From contig JANXZU010000104.1 of the NCBI GenBank assembly GCA_025355345.1, positions 1 to 52,439 on the forward strand: a stretch of 52,439 nucleotides of DNA. Reading direction: 5' to 3'. The notes below the pieces were generated by a model, which was not told where the DNA came from, ran no database searches, and worked only from the letters and a program-made list of their open reading frames with translations. This stretch comes from Syntrophaceae bacterium. GTDB lineage: Bacteria > Desulfobacterota > Syntrophia > Syntrophales > Smithellaceae. Position 1 is the first letter of the stretch. Every line of letters starts with the position of its first letter. Made by a program: the position numbers and the translations under genes. This document shows positions 18,410 to 26,389 of this stretch, in pieces.

Positions 18410-18438
18410 AATATGCGCTCTTAATCTGCCAAAGTCAA
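18410..18438 (-). promoter_or_regulatory. promoter feeding the riboswitch and pilD
   Basis: On the minus strand TTGACT (18438-18433), a 17-bp spacer and CATATT (18415-18410). Transcription would begin around 18403, only a few bases before the aptamer. The exact fit to the riboswitch 5' end supports this otherwise average promoter. Confidence 0.6.
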
Positions 18439-18479
18439 GAAGTATTACAGCCACCATAATTGTAGTAACAATTCAAAAT

Positions 18480-18935
18480 CTATCCGTCTTTTCTACCCCA
18501 ATCATATTTTATTTCACTGCCGTGGGCAGGCAGTCGATACTCATCCGGCTCTTTATAATCATAAACTTCAGTTGGTGTATTGATCACTACGGCTTCTTCT
18601 TCAGAGATACATTTGAAACCGTGGTAAACAAAAGCCGGAATATGAACTAAAACAGGATTATGGCAACCTGCGAATATCTCATTAATTTCACCGAAAGTTG
18701 CCGATTCTTTGCGGCCATCATAAAGAACTATTTTCATCATGCCTTTGACTACAGCCATATTATCGGCTTGCTTCTTGTGATAGTGCCACCCCTTGACGAC
18801 TCCCGGATACGCCGTGGTCATATAAACCTGGCCGAATTTTTCAAAAAAGTTATCATCGGTACGCATAATTTCCATAAGACGTCCGCGCTCATCAGGAATT
18901 ACTTTCAGTTTTTTTACAATTACACCATCGATCAT
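18480..18935 (-). CDS. RmlC-like dTDP-sugar 3,5-epimerase family protein (short)
   Basis: A 151-residue cupin-fold protein of the dTDP-4-dehydrorhamnose 3,5-epimerase family. Visible are DERGRLMEIMR near residue 17, GVVKGWHYHKKQADNMAVVKG (in pieces; the His of the RmlC HxQ-type site), VLYDGRKESATFGEI, and the IPAFVYHGFKCISEEEAVVIN strand pair. It is about 30 residues shorter than standard RmlC, so it may be an isomerase or epimerase for another dTDP-sugar. It overlaps rmlA by 4 bp. No rmlB or rmlD is in the window. The exact substrate is uncertain. Confidence 0.75.
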   Translation of the reverse strand: MIDGVIVKKLKVIPDERGRLMEIMRTDDNFFEKFGQVYMTTAYPGVVKGWHYHKKQADNMAVVKGMMKIVLYDGRKESATFGEINEIFAGCHNPVLVHIPAFVYHGFKCISEEEAVVINTPTEVYDYKEPDEYRLPAHGSEIKYDWGRKDG

Positions 18936-19660
18936 ATTTTATTCGCTCCTGTTTTTGCCACCATGTTCCCGGCGGCTTGTAAAGATTCTAAAGTTCCCGC
19001 ATCCGACCACCAGCCATCAAGAACATTCCATTGCATCTTCCCTTCCCGAATATAAAAATTGTTCACATCGGTAATTTCCAACTCGCCACGTTCTGATGGT
19101 TTTAATGATTTAATGAATTCAAAAACCTGGTAATCATACATATAAATTCCGATCACCGCATAGTTGGAGGCGGGATTTTTTGGTTTTTCTTCCACACGGA
19201 CAATTTTTTCGCCTTCAAAAACGGGCACACCAAATCTTTGCGGATCGGAAACTTCTTTCAGCAATATGCGCGCGCCGTCTTTCTGCTTGCGGAATTCATC
19301 CGCCATCGATTTGATATTGCCTTCAATAATATTATCTCCTAAAACCACGGCAATCTTGTCCCGATCGGCAAAATGTTCGGCAAGACTCAAAGCCGCGGCA
19401 ATGCCGCCTTCACCCTGCTGATATGTATAGTTAATATGCTTCAGACCAAAGTCTTTGCCATTTTCCAACAGGCATAAAAAATCACCTGCATTATTGCCAC
19501 CGGTTACAATTAATATTTCTTCAATTCCGGCATTGACCAGAATTCTTATGGGATAATAAATCATCGGCTCGTTATAAACCGGCAGCAAATGTTTGTTGGT
19601 TACTTTTGTCAGAGGATAAAGCCGACTGCCCAAACCACCCGCAAGTACTACACCTTTCAT
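18932..19660 (-). CDS. rmlA: glucose-1-phosphate thymidylyltransferase-like nucleotidyltransferase
   Basis: Transfers dTMP to glucose-1-phosphate, opening dTDP-sugar synthesis. It has the signature GVVLAGGLGSRLYPLT at the N-terminus, KHLLPVYNEPMIYYPI, the metal-site VVLGDNII, and VEEKPKNPASNYAVIGIYMYD in pieces. At about 242 residues it is the short version lacking the C-terminal allosteric extension of canonical RmlA (about 290). AAGGAG lies 5 nt before the ATG at 19660, so that start is preferred to the GTG at 19666. The downstream RmlC-like gene overlaps it, forming a two-gene dTDP-sugar operon. Confidence 0.85.
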   Translation of the reverse strand: MKGVVLAGGLGSRLYPLTKVTNKHLLPVYNEPMIYYPIRILVNAGIEEILIVTGGNNAGDFLCLLENGKDFGLKHINYTYQQGEGGIAAALSLAEHFADRDKIAVVLGDNIIEGNIKSMADEFRKQKDGARILLKEVSDPQRFGVPVFEGEKIVRVEEKPKNPASNYAVIGIYMYDYQVFEFIKSLKPSERGELEITDVNNFYIREGKMQWNVLDGWWSDAGTLESLQAAGNMVAKTGANKI

Positions 19661-19783
19661 GATCACTCCTTAAACTATTTTTTTAATTCCATTATTGATA
19701 CTTTGTTTTCCATATCACATCGCCCGACCAATCGACAATAAATTTCTTTGCATCTTACCCGACAATGAGGTAATTATTATGCA

Positions 19784-20869
19784 ATGAAAGATGAATATTA
19801 CATGAAAATAGCCTTAAAACTTGCCCAAAAAGGCATTGGCCATGTCAGCCCCAATCCTCTGGTAGGTGCCGTCATTGTTAAAGAAGACAGGATTATCGGC
19901 CGTGGTTATCATGAGCGTTACGGAGGGAATCATGCTGAAGTAAGCGCGCTGAAAAATGCCGCCCAAGATGTTGCCGGTTCAACTCTCTATGTTACACTGG
20001 AACCCTGTTGCCATGAAGGAAAAACGCCTCCCTGCATAGACAGCATAACAAAACATAAAATTGCCCGCGTTGTTATCGGTACTGTTGACTCTAATCCGCT
20101 TGTCTCCTGCCAGGGCATTAAATATCTGCAAAGCTGCGGGATAGAAGTTAAAACTGGTGTTTTAGAGCGCGAATGCCGAGACCTTAATGAAGTTTTTTTT
20201 CATTTTATGGAAAAAAAGCTGCCTTTTGTAACGATAAAATACGCCCAGACATTAGATGGCCGGATCGCCACAGCAACCGGTCAATCGCAGTGGATAAGTT
20301 CAGATGCATCTCTGAAGTTTACTCATAAACTTAGAGCGCAGCATGATGCCATATTGGTTGGCGCAGGAACTGTAATTAAAGATAATCCCGAACTTACAGT
20401 ACGACTGGTTCGCGGGCGCAATCCTTTGCGCATTATAGTTGCCTCCGCATTAAACATTCCGGAAAAATCTAAGGTATTGCAAAACTTATCCCAAACCAAA
20501 ACAATTATAGCCACAATAAAAAAATCAAGCGACCCGCAATTTCGAAGGCTTACCAATATTGGCGCGGAAGTAATCACTATCGCTGCCAACAAACAGGGAA
20601 CCGTTGACCTGAAAAATCTATTAAAAATCCTGGCAAAAAGAAATATTTCATCTATATTGGTTGAAGGCGGCGCTCAAATTATCACTTCCGTATTGATAAA
20701 TAATCTGGCCAATCGTCTGGTAACTGTCATTGCGCCGAAAATCCTGGGTAAAGGAATCGAAGCAGTAGGTGATTTAAAAATTCGCAATCTTGATTTGGCA
20801 AAAAAGCTGTCCATCAGGAAGATAGTAAGAAGCGGCGAAGATATTATTCTTGATAGCCGCTTAATCTGA
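19784..20869 (+). CDS. ribD: bifunctional riboflavin deaminase/reductase RibD
   Basis: Catalyses two steps of riboflavin synthesis: deamination, then NADPH-dependent reduction of the ribosyl side chain. The 361-residue protein has an N-terminal cytidine-deaminase-like domain with the zinc motifs HAEVSALK and EPCCHEGKTPPC. The C-terminal reductase domain carries TIKYAQTLDGRIATATGQSQWIS in pieces, then a DAILVGAGTVIKDNP segment and ILVEGGAQI. Length is normal. It stands alone without other rib genes and has no FMN riboswitch upstream. A two-codon ORF (ATG CAA TGA at 19780) overlaps its ATG; GAGG lies at 19768. It converges with the next gene 2 bp apart. Confidence 0.95.
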   Translation: MKDEYYMKIALKLAQKGIGHVSPNPLVGAVIVKEDRIIGRGYHERYGGNHAEVSALKNAAQDVAGSTLYVTLEPCCHEGKTPPCIDSITKHKIARVVIGTVDSNPLVSCQGIKYLQSCGIEVKTGVLERECRDLNEVFFHFMEKKLPFVTIKYAQTLDGRIATATGQSQWISSDASLKFTHKLRAQHDAILVGAGTVIKDNPELTVRLVRGRNPLRIIVASALNIPEKSKVLQNLSQTKTIIATIKKSSDPQFRRLTNIGAEVITIAANKQGTVDLKNLLKILAKRNISSILVEGGAQIITSVLINNLANRLVTVIAPKILGKGIEAVGDLKIRNLDLAKKLSIRKIVRSGEDIILDSRLI

Positions 20870-20871
20870 CA

Positions 20872-22470
20872 TCATGCCATATTATTGATGACATTTTCGG
20901 CAGCTTTAATACCATCGAGTGCCGAACTGATAATCCCGCCGGCATATCCGGCCCCTTCACCGCAGGGATAAATTCCTTCAACACTTTCACTTTGGCCATC
21001 TTCTCTGCGGCAAATACGCACCGGTGATGACGTTCTTGTTTCCACTCCGATCAAATGGGCATCTTCTGTAATAAAACCGGGCATCTTTTTATCAAACGCA
21101 TTAATTCCTAATCTTAAAGCTTGAGTGACAAATTCCGGCAAAGCCTCAGCCAGTAATGAATGCCTTACAGCGGGGCGAAAACTTGTCCGCCCGATAAAGC
21201 CCGATTGCTTGTTTTGCAGAAAATCAATCAACTTTTGCGCGGGCGCCGAATAATTACTTCCTCCCATAAGAAAAGCCTGATGTTCCCATCGTCTGCGGAA
21301 ATTAAGTCCGCTTAGAGGATAATCATTTTCAACAAAATCATCTTCTCGAACATTTACCACAACGGCACTGTTGCCAAATTCACCGTTGCGTCGTGAATTG
21401 CTCATGCCGTTGGTGATTACAACACCAGAGGCGTTGCCACAGCCAATCACTTCGCCTCCCGGACACATGCAAAAAGTATAAACCGACCGATTTAAAGCAG
21501 GAAGTGCTGCCGTAACAAAATATTCTGCCGGTGGCAGTTGAGGATGATTACGCCACTGGCCATACTGGATTGCATTGATCAATTCCTGCGGATGTTCTAC
21601 CCGCAAACCGATGGCAAATGGCTTGGCCTCCATTTTTACGCCCTGTTCAAATAGCCGCAAATATGTATCATCGGCACTCTGGCCAACGGCTAAGATCACC
21701 TGACCGGTTTTAATCTCTTCTTTTTCATTAATAATCAGCGTGCTCACAGCTCCGTGCGAAATTACAAAATCGGTCACGTGTGCGGAAAATCTGATTTCAC
21801 AACCCATTTCAATTAGTTTTCTCCGTAAGTTTATAATTACCTTGCGGAGACGGTCCGTGCCAATGTGAGGTTTGGCTTCAGTAAGAATTATTTCCGGCGC
21901 GCCCATCTCCACAAGCACTTTCTTGATCCAGGAAGAATAAGGATTTTTTGTCCTGCTCGTCAGTTTTCCATCGGAAAATGTTCCGGCGCCACCTTCACCG
22001 AAAAGAACATTGCTTTGCGAATTAAGAACGCCCTCCTCCCAAAATGCCTGCACATCTTTGATTCTCTCTTCAACCGGTGTGCCTCTTTCCAGAAGAATTA
22101 CAGGAATTTTTCTTTGAGCAAGAACATAAGCCGCAAACAAACCAGCAGGTCCACTGCCTATCACCACAACAGGCAATTTAGGTAAATGGAAAGTCACATT
22201 CAGCGGAGCTTGCGGCTCATCTTTAACTTCCTGCAATGTAATGCCATCATTAAATTTCGCGGGCAAATTAACGCTTGCAGGAACTCTGACCTCAACAACA
22301 TAAACAAAATGGGGCGGCTTATTGCGCCTGGCATCTATCGCTTTTCTGATTATTTCAATCGAAGCAATATTTACAAGTGATGTGGCTAATGCCCCGGACA
22401 CTTTTGCCGCCAATGATTCTTCGCTTTCATCTAATGTCATCTGAATTCCGGCCAGACGGAAAATCTTCAT
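20872..22470 (-). CDS. FAD-dependent oxidoreductase (COG2509-like)
   Basis: A cytoplasmic flavoprotein of about 532 residues with a small N-terminal domain, then the dinucleotide fold VVIGSGPAGLFAAYVLA and LLERGTPVEERIKDV. FGEGGAGTFSDGKLTSR follows. ILAVGQSADDTY and GIYPCGEGAGYAGGIISSALDGIKAAE lie further on, the last being the FAD-binding C-terminus. These blocks match the widely conserved but biochemically undefined family COG2509. GGAG sits 5 nt before the ATG at 22470, so I prefer this to the longer frame at 22494. It is transcribed divergently from the NusG paralogue. Confidence 0.85.
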   Translation of the reverse strand: MKIFRLAGIQMTLDESEESLAAKVSGALATSLVNIASIEIIRKAIDARRNKPPHFVYVVEVRVPASVNLPAKFNDGITLQEVKDEPQAPLNVTFHLPKLPVVVIGSGPAGLFAAYVLAQRKIPVILLERGTPVEERIKDVQAFWEEGVLNSQSNVLFGEGGAGTFSDGKLTSRTKNPYSSWIKKVLVEMGAPEIILTEAKPHIGTDRLRKVIINLRRKLIEMGCEIRFSAHVTDFVISHGAVSTLIINEKEEIKTGQVILAVGQSADDTYLRLFEQGVKMEAKPFAIGLRVEHPQELINAIQYGQWRNHPQLPPAEYFVTAALPALNRSVYTFCMCPGGEVIGCGNASGVVITNGMSNSRRNGEFGNSAVVVNVREDDFVENDYPLSGLNFRRRWEHQAFLMGGSNYSAPAQKLIDFLQNKQSGFIGRTSFRPAVRHSLLAEALPEFVTQALRLGINAFDKKMPGFITEDAHLIGVETRTSSPVRICRREDGQSESVEGIYPCGEGAGYAGGIISSALDGIKAAENVINNMA

Positions 22471-22553
22471 CATTTCTCCATTGCAAAATGTCATCAGTTA
22501 TTATAGATGGGCATCAACTTTTTCAAATTCAAAGAATTCGCGGGTATTTTACT

Positions 22554-23057
22554 ATGGCATGGTATGTCGTGCATACAAAAAGCCGTCATGAATACAAAAC
22601 AAATTCCAGCCTTGCCCAGAGGAACATAACAACCTTTTTACCTGAGATAGAGGTGTGGAGCAAGCGAAAAGACCGGAAGAAAAAAATATCTGTTCCGCTT
22701 TTTCCAGGATATCTTTTTGTCGAAGCTAATCTACTTGACAATGAAATCAAACTAATGATCCTCAAAACTCCAGGCGCAGTTAAAATACTGGGGAAAAAAG
22801 AAAATTCAGAACCGATACCGGTGCCGGATGACAAGATCCTTGCTATTCAAAGATTTCTGGGTAAAAAAGTGGAAATCTTTACATTTAATTTCCCCAAAGC
22901 GGGCGAACTGGCGCGTATAACAGATGGACCATTTGCCGGAATTGAGGGAACCGTTGTCAGCAGCGATTTCGAAAAAGAACTTTTCGTCATTTCCTTTGAT
23001 TTGTTAAATAGGTCCGTCGCCATCAAATTAGAGGGATTTCAAATTACCAAGATATGA
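22554..23057 (+). CDS. NusG paralogue (RfaH/UpxY/LoaP type)
   Basis: Transcription elongation factor of 167 residues. The NGN domain begins AWYVVHTKSRHEYKTNSSL, then FLPEIEVWSKRKDRKK, then the family hallmark PLFPGYLFVEANL. The C-terminal KOW domain includes ARITDGPFAGIEGTVV. The open frame extends upstream to 22377, but the family N-terminus is at 22554. It is not housekeeping NusG, because it lacks the secE-nusG-rplK context. Such paralogues usually act on long surface-polysaccharide or natural-product operons, often from a position just upstream. Here the next operon is the 2-oxoacid oxidoreductase, so its target is unknown. Confidence 0.85.
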   Translation: MAWYVVHTKSRHEYKTNSSLAQRNITTFLPEIEVWSKRKDRKKKISVPLFPGYLFVEANLLDNEIKLMILKTPGAVKILGKKENSEPIPVPDDKILAIQRFLGKKVEIFTFNFPKAGELARITDGPFAGIEGTVVSSDFEKELFVISFDLLNRSVAIKLEGFQITKI

Positions 23058-23065
23058 GAAAATAA

Positions 23066-23145
23066 GGCTGAAGGAAATAATTTTCGCCCTTCACCTAACA
23101 ACATTTACCTTCAGCGTTAAACCTAAACACCTTCAGTCTTTTTTT
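23066..23145 (+). terminator. possible intrinsic terminator after the NusG paralogue
   Basis: GGCTGAAGG at 23066 can pair with CCTTCAGC at 23108 or with CCTTCAG at 23130, and the latter is followed by TCTTTTTTT. The loops are long and a short GAAGG/CCTTC hairpin competes, so this is a weak call. It lies just past the stop in the right direction. Confidence 0.4.
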
Positions 23146-23202
23146 ACCTTGACTTTTTTTTCTTAATACGCAAGATAGCATCCGCTAAAGTGAGTGAATC
23201 AA

Positions 23203-23325
23203 AGGCATAATACCAAGTAAGCTTTCAAAGATTCATAGTTTATTTAGTGAGACCCCGGTTTCAGAAGCTGAAACTGGTTGGCCTAATCATCCCGCACAGC
23301 GGGGTTTTGAAAGCAACTTGATATA
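23203..23325 (+). repeat. composite palindromic repeat, copy 2 (nested hairpins)
   Basis: About 92% identical over 117 bp to copy 1 at 2513. Outer arms AATACCAAGT..GCTTTCAAA and TTTGAAAGCAACTTG flank an inner element: CCCCGC/GCGGGA hairpin and CCAGTTTCAG/CTGAAACCGG hairpin (minus-strand reading), closing with GTCTCACTAAA. The outer right end has drifted (TTGATATA). It sits in front of the oxidoreductase operon, 20 bp before the ferredoxin start. Confidence 0.85.
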
Positions 23326-23345
23326 AACTGTTTTGGGGATGTAAT

Positions 23346-23555
23346 GTGAAAGGTAATATAAAGATAAACAAAGAACTTTGTAAGGAATGCCACCTCTGTA
23401 TTTATTTTTGCCCTAAGGGTCACATCATTCCTGCAACGGAGTATAACTCCCACGGCTACCGTCCCGTCTGCATAACCGAAGAAAAGGAATGCAACGGCTG
23501 CGCTATTTGCGCGACGATGTGCCCGGATATAGCAATTGAGGTGTTCCGTGAATAA
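23346..23555 (+). CDS. 2x[4Fe-4S] ferredoxin-like subunit of 2-oxoacid oxidoreductase
   Basis: A 69-residue electron-transfer subunit. Two clusters are bound by CKECHLCIYFCPKG (about residues 14-27) and CNGCAICATMCPDIA (about 50-65). It passes electrons from the thiamine-diphosphate enzyme to a soluble ferredoxin. Start is GTG at 23346 behind GGGGA; the apparent ATG at 23344 runs into a stop at once. It is the first gene of a four-subunit operon, and its end overlaps the start of the alpha subunit by 8 bp. Confidence 0.9.
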   Translation: MKGNIKINKELCKECHLCIYFCPKGHIIPATEYNSHGYRPVCITEEKECNGCAICATMCPDIAIEVFRE

Positions 23556-24606
23556 AGTACTGATGTCCGGAAATAATATTATCGCTGAAGCCGCAATTCG
23601 AGCAGGTTGCCGCTTTTATGCCGGTTATCCGATTACACCGCAAAATGAACTTACCGAATATATGGCCGAGCATATGCGCAGAGCCGATGCAGGTGTATTT
23701 ATTCAATCGGAAAGTGAAATAGCCGCAATCAATATGATTGCCGGTGCCAGCGCTGCCGGTGTGAGAGTAATGACTTCATCTTCCAGCCCCGGTATTTCTT
23801 TGAAGCAGGAGGGAATTTCCTCAATGGCCGCCTGTGAGCTTCCCGGTATTATTGTTAACATCATGCGCGGCGGACCTGGCCTGGGCAATATTCTTCCGGC
23901 ACAGGGGGATTATTTTCAGGCCACACGCGGCGGAGGTCATGGAGACTACCGCACAATTGTTTACGGTCCGGGAACGTGTCAGGAGCTGGCTGATTTGACC
24001 ATGGATGCCTTTGATCTTGCCGATAAATACCGTACACCGGTAATGATTCTTGCCGACGGCATGATGGGACAGATGATGGAGCCGGTTATCTTTAAGAAAC
24101 CAAAACCTCGTCAGTACAGTGAAAAATTCATGTTGCGCGGCGCAGGCACAGGAAAAAGCAAATTTATCCGTGGTCTTCTTCTGGATCCCATCGATAGTGA
24201 AGAACACAACTGGAAACTGGCACGCAAGTACGATGTAATCACTAAAAACGAAACGCTGCATGAAGAGCATAATATCGAAGATGCTCAATTGGTTATTGTG
24301 GCCTATGGAACGGCCGCCAGAATTGCTAAAGGCGCAATCAAGCGTCTGCGTGATCAGGGAATGAAAGTGGGTCTCTTCCGTCCGATTACCCTATGGCCTT
24401 TTCCGGAATTAAAACTGCGCGCCTTATCGGCAAAAATTAAAAATTTTCTTGTTTTTGAAATGAGCACCGGTCAAATGCTGGACGATGTGAGGCTTGCGCT
24501 GCAGGGCTATGCCAATATCGAATTTCATGGTCGTCCGGGTGGAGCAGTGCCAACACCGGCAGAACTTGCCAATGTGATCGCCAGACTCTGCGACAAGAAT
24601 GATTAA
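23548..24606 (+). CDS. vorB: 2-oxoacid:ferredoxin oxidoreductase alpha subunit (VorB/KorA type)
   Basis: Alpha subunit of a CoA-dependent 2-oxoacid:ferredoxin oxidoreductase. It has the family marker YAGYPITPQNELTEYM near the start, QSESEIAAINMIAGASAAG, TSSSSPGISLKQEG and RGGPGLGN, then a C-terminal domain ending RPGGAVPTPAEL. The wording PQNE is closer to branched-chain (Vor) than to 2-oxoglutarate (Kor) enzymes in my recollection, so the substrate call is tentative. GTG at 23548, behind GAGGTG, is a better start than the TTG at 23536. Order ferredoxin-alpha-beta-gamma is classical. Confidence 0.85.
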   Translation: MNKVLMSGNNIIAEAAIRAGCRFYAGYPITPQNELTEYMAEHMRRADAGVFIQSESEIAAINMIAGASAAGVRVMTSSSSPGISLKQEGISSMAACELPGIIVNIMRGGPGLGNILPAQGDYFQATRGGGHGDYRTIVYGPGTCQELADLTMDAFDLADKYRTPVMILADGMMGQMMEPVIFKKPKPRQYSEKFMLRGAGTGKSKFIRGLLLDPIDSEEHNWKLARKYDVITKNETLHEEHNIEDAQLVIVAYGTAARIAKGAIKRLRDQGMKVGLFRPITLWPFPELKLRALSAKIKNFLVFEMSTGQMLDDVRLALQGYANIEFHGRPGGAVPTPAELANVIARLCDKND

Positions 24607-24628
24607 TAATTTAAGGTAATAAAAATAT

Positions 24629-25399
24629 ATGTCAAAAACAGTTTTTAAACGACCGAAAAGCCTAAAAGAAAATATTTTCCATTATTGTCCGGGCTGCGGA
24701 CACAGTATTGTCCACAGGCTTGTTGCTGAAGTTATTGACGAGATGGATATAAGAGGCATTACCATCGGTGTACCACCCGCAGGATGCGCGGTTCTGGCCT
24801 ATAATTACTTTGATGTGGATATGATTGAAGCACCTCATGGGCGCGGACCGGCCATGGCAACAGCAATAAAACGAACTCTCCCCGACCGGGTTGTTTTTTC
24901 CTATCAGGGAGATGGCGATCTTGCCGCAATCGGCATTGCCGAGAGCATTCATGCCGCCAATCGCGGTGAGAATATTACTGTTATATTTATCAATAACGCC
25001 TGTTATGGAATGACCGGCGGACAGATGGCCCCAACAACAATGTTGAAGCAAAGAACAACGACAAGCCCGGCCGGACGCCATGAAACGCTTGATGGATATC
25101 CTATTAATGTAAGTGAAATTTTCTCCCAGTTAAAAGGCTCAACTTACATAGAAAGATGTATTGTGAATTCTCCCGCAGGCGTAAACAAAACAAAGAAAGC
25201 CATCAAGAAAGCCTTCCAGTGCCAGGTTGACGGATTGGGGTTTTCCATGGTTGAGATCCTCTCTTTGTGCCCGACCAACTGGAAAATGACAACCATAGAT
25301 TCCTGTAAATGGATGGATGAAGTAATGAGTAAAGAATTTCCTCCCGGCGTGTTTAAGGATACGATTGCCACGGCAAAGAAAACTGCGGAGGCCACATAA
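24629..25399 (+). CDS. 2-oxoacid:ferredoxin oxidoreductase beta subunit (thiamine-diphosphate)
   Basis: Thiamine-diphosphate-binding subunit of 256 residues. YCPGCGHSIVHRLV lies at the N-terminus and the cofactor motif QGDGDLAAIGIAES in the middle, with the Mg-binding continuation NNACYGMTGGQMAPTT. The conserved TTSPAGR and C-terminal LCPTNWKM stretches follow. It catalyses oxidative decarboxylation of the 2-oxoacid together with the alpha subunit. It follows alpha by 22 bp and overlaps gamma by one base (TAATG). Confidence 0.92.
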   Translation: MSKTVFKRPKSLKENIFHYCPGCGHSIVHRLVAEVIDEMDIRGITIGVPPAGCAVLAYNYFDVDMIEAPHGRGPAMATAIKRTLPDRVVFSYQGDGDLAAIGIAESIHAANRGENITVIFINNACYGMTGGQMAPTTMLKQRTTTSPAGRHETLDGYPINVSEIFSQLKGSTYIERCIVNSPAGVNKTKKAIKKAFQCQVDGLGFSMVEILSLCPTNWKMTTIDSCKWMDEVMSKEFPPGVFKDTIATAKKTAEAT

Positions 25400-25938
25400 T
25401 GATTGTCAAAACAATATTTTCCGGTTTTGGCGGCCAAGGCGTATTGATGATGGGCGTAAGCCTGGCTAATAGCGCTATGAACAAAGGATATCATGTCACT
25501 TACCTTCCCGCTTACGGCGCGGAAATGAGAGGCGGCACAGCCAATTGCACGGTAGCACTGGGTGATGAGGAAATAGCATCACCTGTCGCCTCAGAACCGA
25601 ATTATCTTATTGTTATGAACGCACCGTCTCTTTTTTCTTTCCAAAACAGAGTCACATCGGAAGGGGTAATCTTCTTAAACTCATCAATTATTAAAGATCG
25701 TCCCAACCGTAAGGATGTTAAAGTATTTTGCATTCCCTGCACTGATATAGCGCAAGAACTGGGCAACAGCCGGGTAGCTAATATCATTATGATGGGAGCA
25801 TTCATAAAAAAATCCGGCGTTGTTTCTCCTGATATTTATTTAAAGAGTCTGGAATCTATTATGGGCAGCAAGAAAAAATCCCTGGCGGAAGTTAACCGCA
25901 AAGCTTTTGCTACCGGATTCGATTATGTAAAGGAATAA
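25399..25938 (+). CDS. 2-oxoacid:ferredoxin oxidoreductase gamma subunit
   Basis: A 179-residue gamma subunit. FSGFGGQGVLMMGVSLANSAM at the N-terminus (in pieces) and YLPAYGAEMRGGTANCTVALG are standard for the POR/KOR/VOR gamma family, followed by SPVASEPNYLIVMN. It is translationally coupled to the beta gene by TAATG overlap. With the ferredoxin, alpha and beta genes it completes a four-subunit complex. Confidence 0.92.
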   Translation: MIVKTIFSGFGGQGVLMMGVSLANSAMNKGYHVTYLPAYGAEMRGGTANCTVALGDEEIASPVASEPNYLIVMNAPSLFSFQNRVTSEGVIFLNSSIIKDRPNRKDVKVFCIPCTDIAQELGNSRVANIIMMGAFIKKSGVVSPDIYLKSLESIMGSKKKSLAEVNRKAFATGFDYVKE

Positions 25939-25943
25939 TTTTT

Positions 25944-26375
25944 ATGTCTGTAAAACAAATTTCCGTTTTGTTGGGTAATGTTCCCGGTTCTTTTGCTAAA
26001 CTCACCCATATTCTGGATGCTGAAGATATCAGCACCAAAGCCGTATCGGCCGCCAGTATCGAACACGACAGCAGGGTTCGTCTTGTGGTCAATGATCCCG
26101 ACCGCGCCGCAGCGCTCTTAAGCAGCTATAATTTCAATATTGAAGTGACGCCGGTGCTTGCAGCCAAAGTTCCCCTCCATGCAGGCGGTATTAACGCTAT
26201 TTTGAAGCCGCTGGCCAAAGCGGAAATTAACATCCATTATCTCTACACGACAATTAATCGCATCGGTAAAGAAACTATTGTTATTCTTGGCGTTGATAAG
26301 TTGGAAGAAGCTAGGGAAGTTCTTACGGAAAACTGGATCAACTTAATTGACGACGAGATTTATTCGATCCCTTAA
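25944..26375 (+). CDS. tandem-ACT-domain protein
   Basis: A 143-residue protein made of two ACT domains: the first about residues 1-70 (VLLGNVPGSFAKLTHILDAEDI), the second about 71-143 (LHAGGINAILKPLAKAEINIHYLY). ACT domains bind amino acids and regulate enzymes. This type is often encoded next to indolepyruvate or phenylacetate-CoA ligase/oxidoreductase genes. It starts 5 bp after the gamma subunit, so it is part of the operon and probably senses an amino acid, such as a branched-chain one, related to the substrate. There is no catalytic domain. Confidence 0.8.
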   Translation: MSVKQISVLLGNVPGSFAKLTHILDAEDISTKAVSAASIEHDSRVRLVVNDPDRAAALLSSYNFNIEVTPVLAAKVPLHAGGINAILKPLAKAEINIHYLYTTINRIGKETIVILGVDKLEEAREVLTENWINLIDDEIYSIP

Positions 26376-26389
26376 ACTTAGAACATACC

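Noticed and set aside
19667..19783. Possible FMN riboswitch upstream of ribD
   Set aside because: The gap is only 117 bp and contains none of the conserved RFN element blocks.
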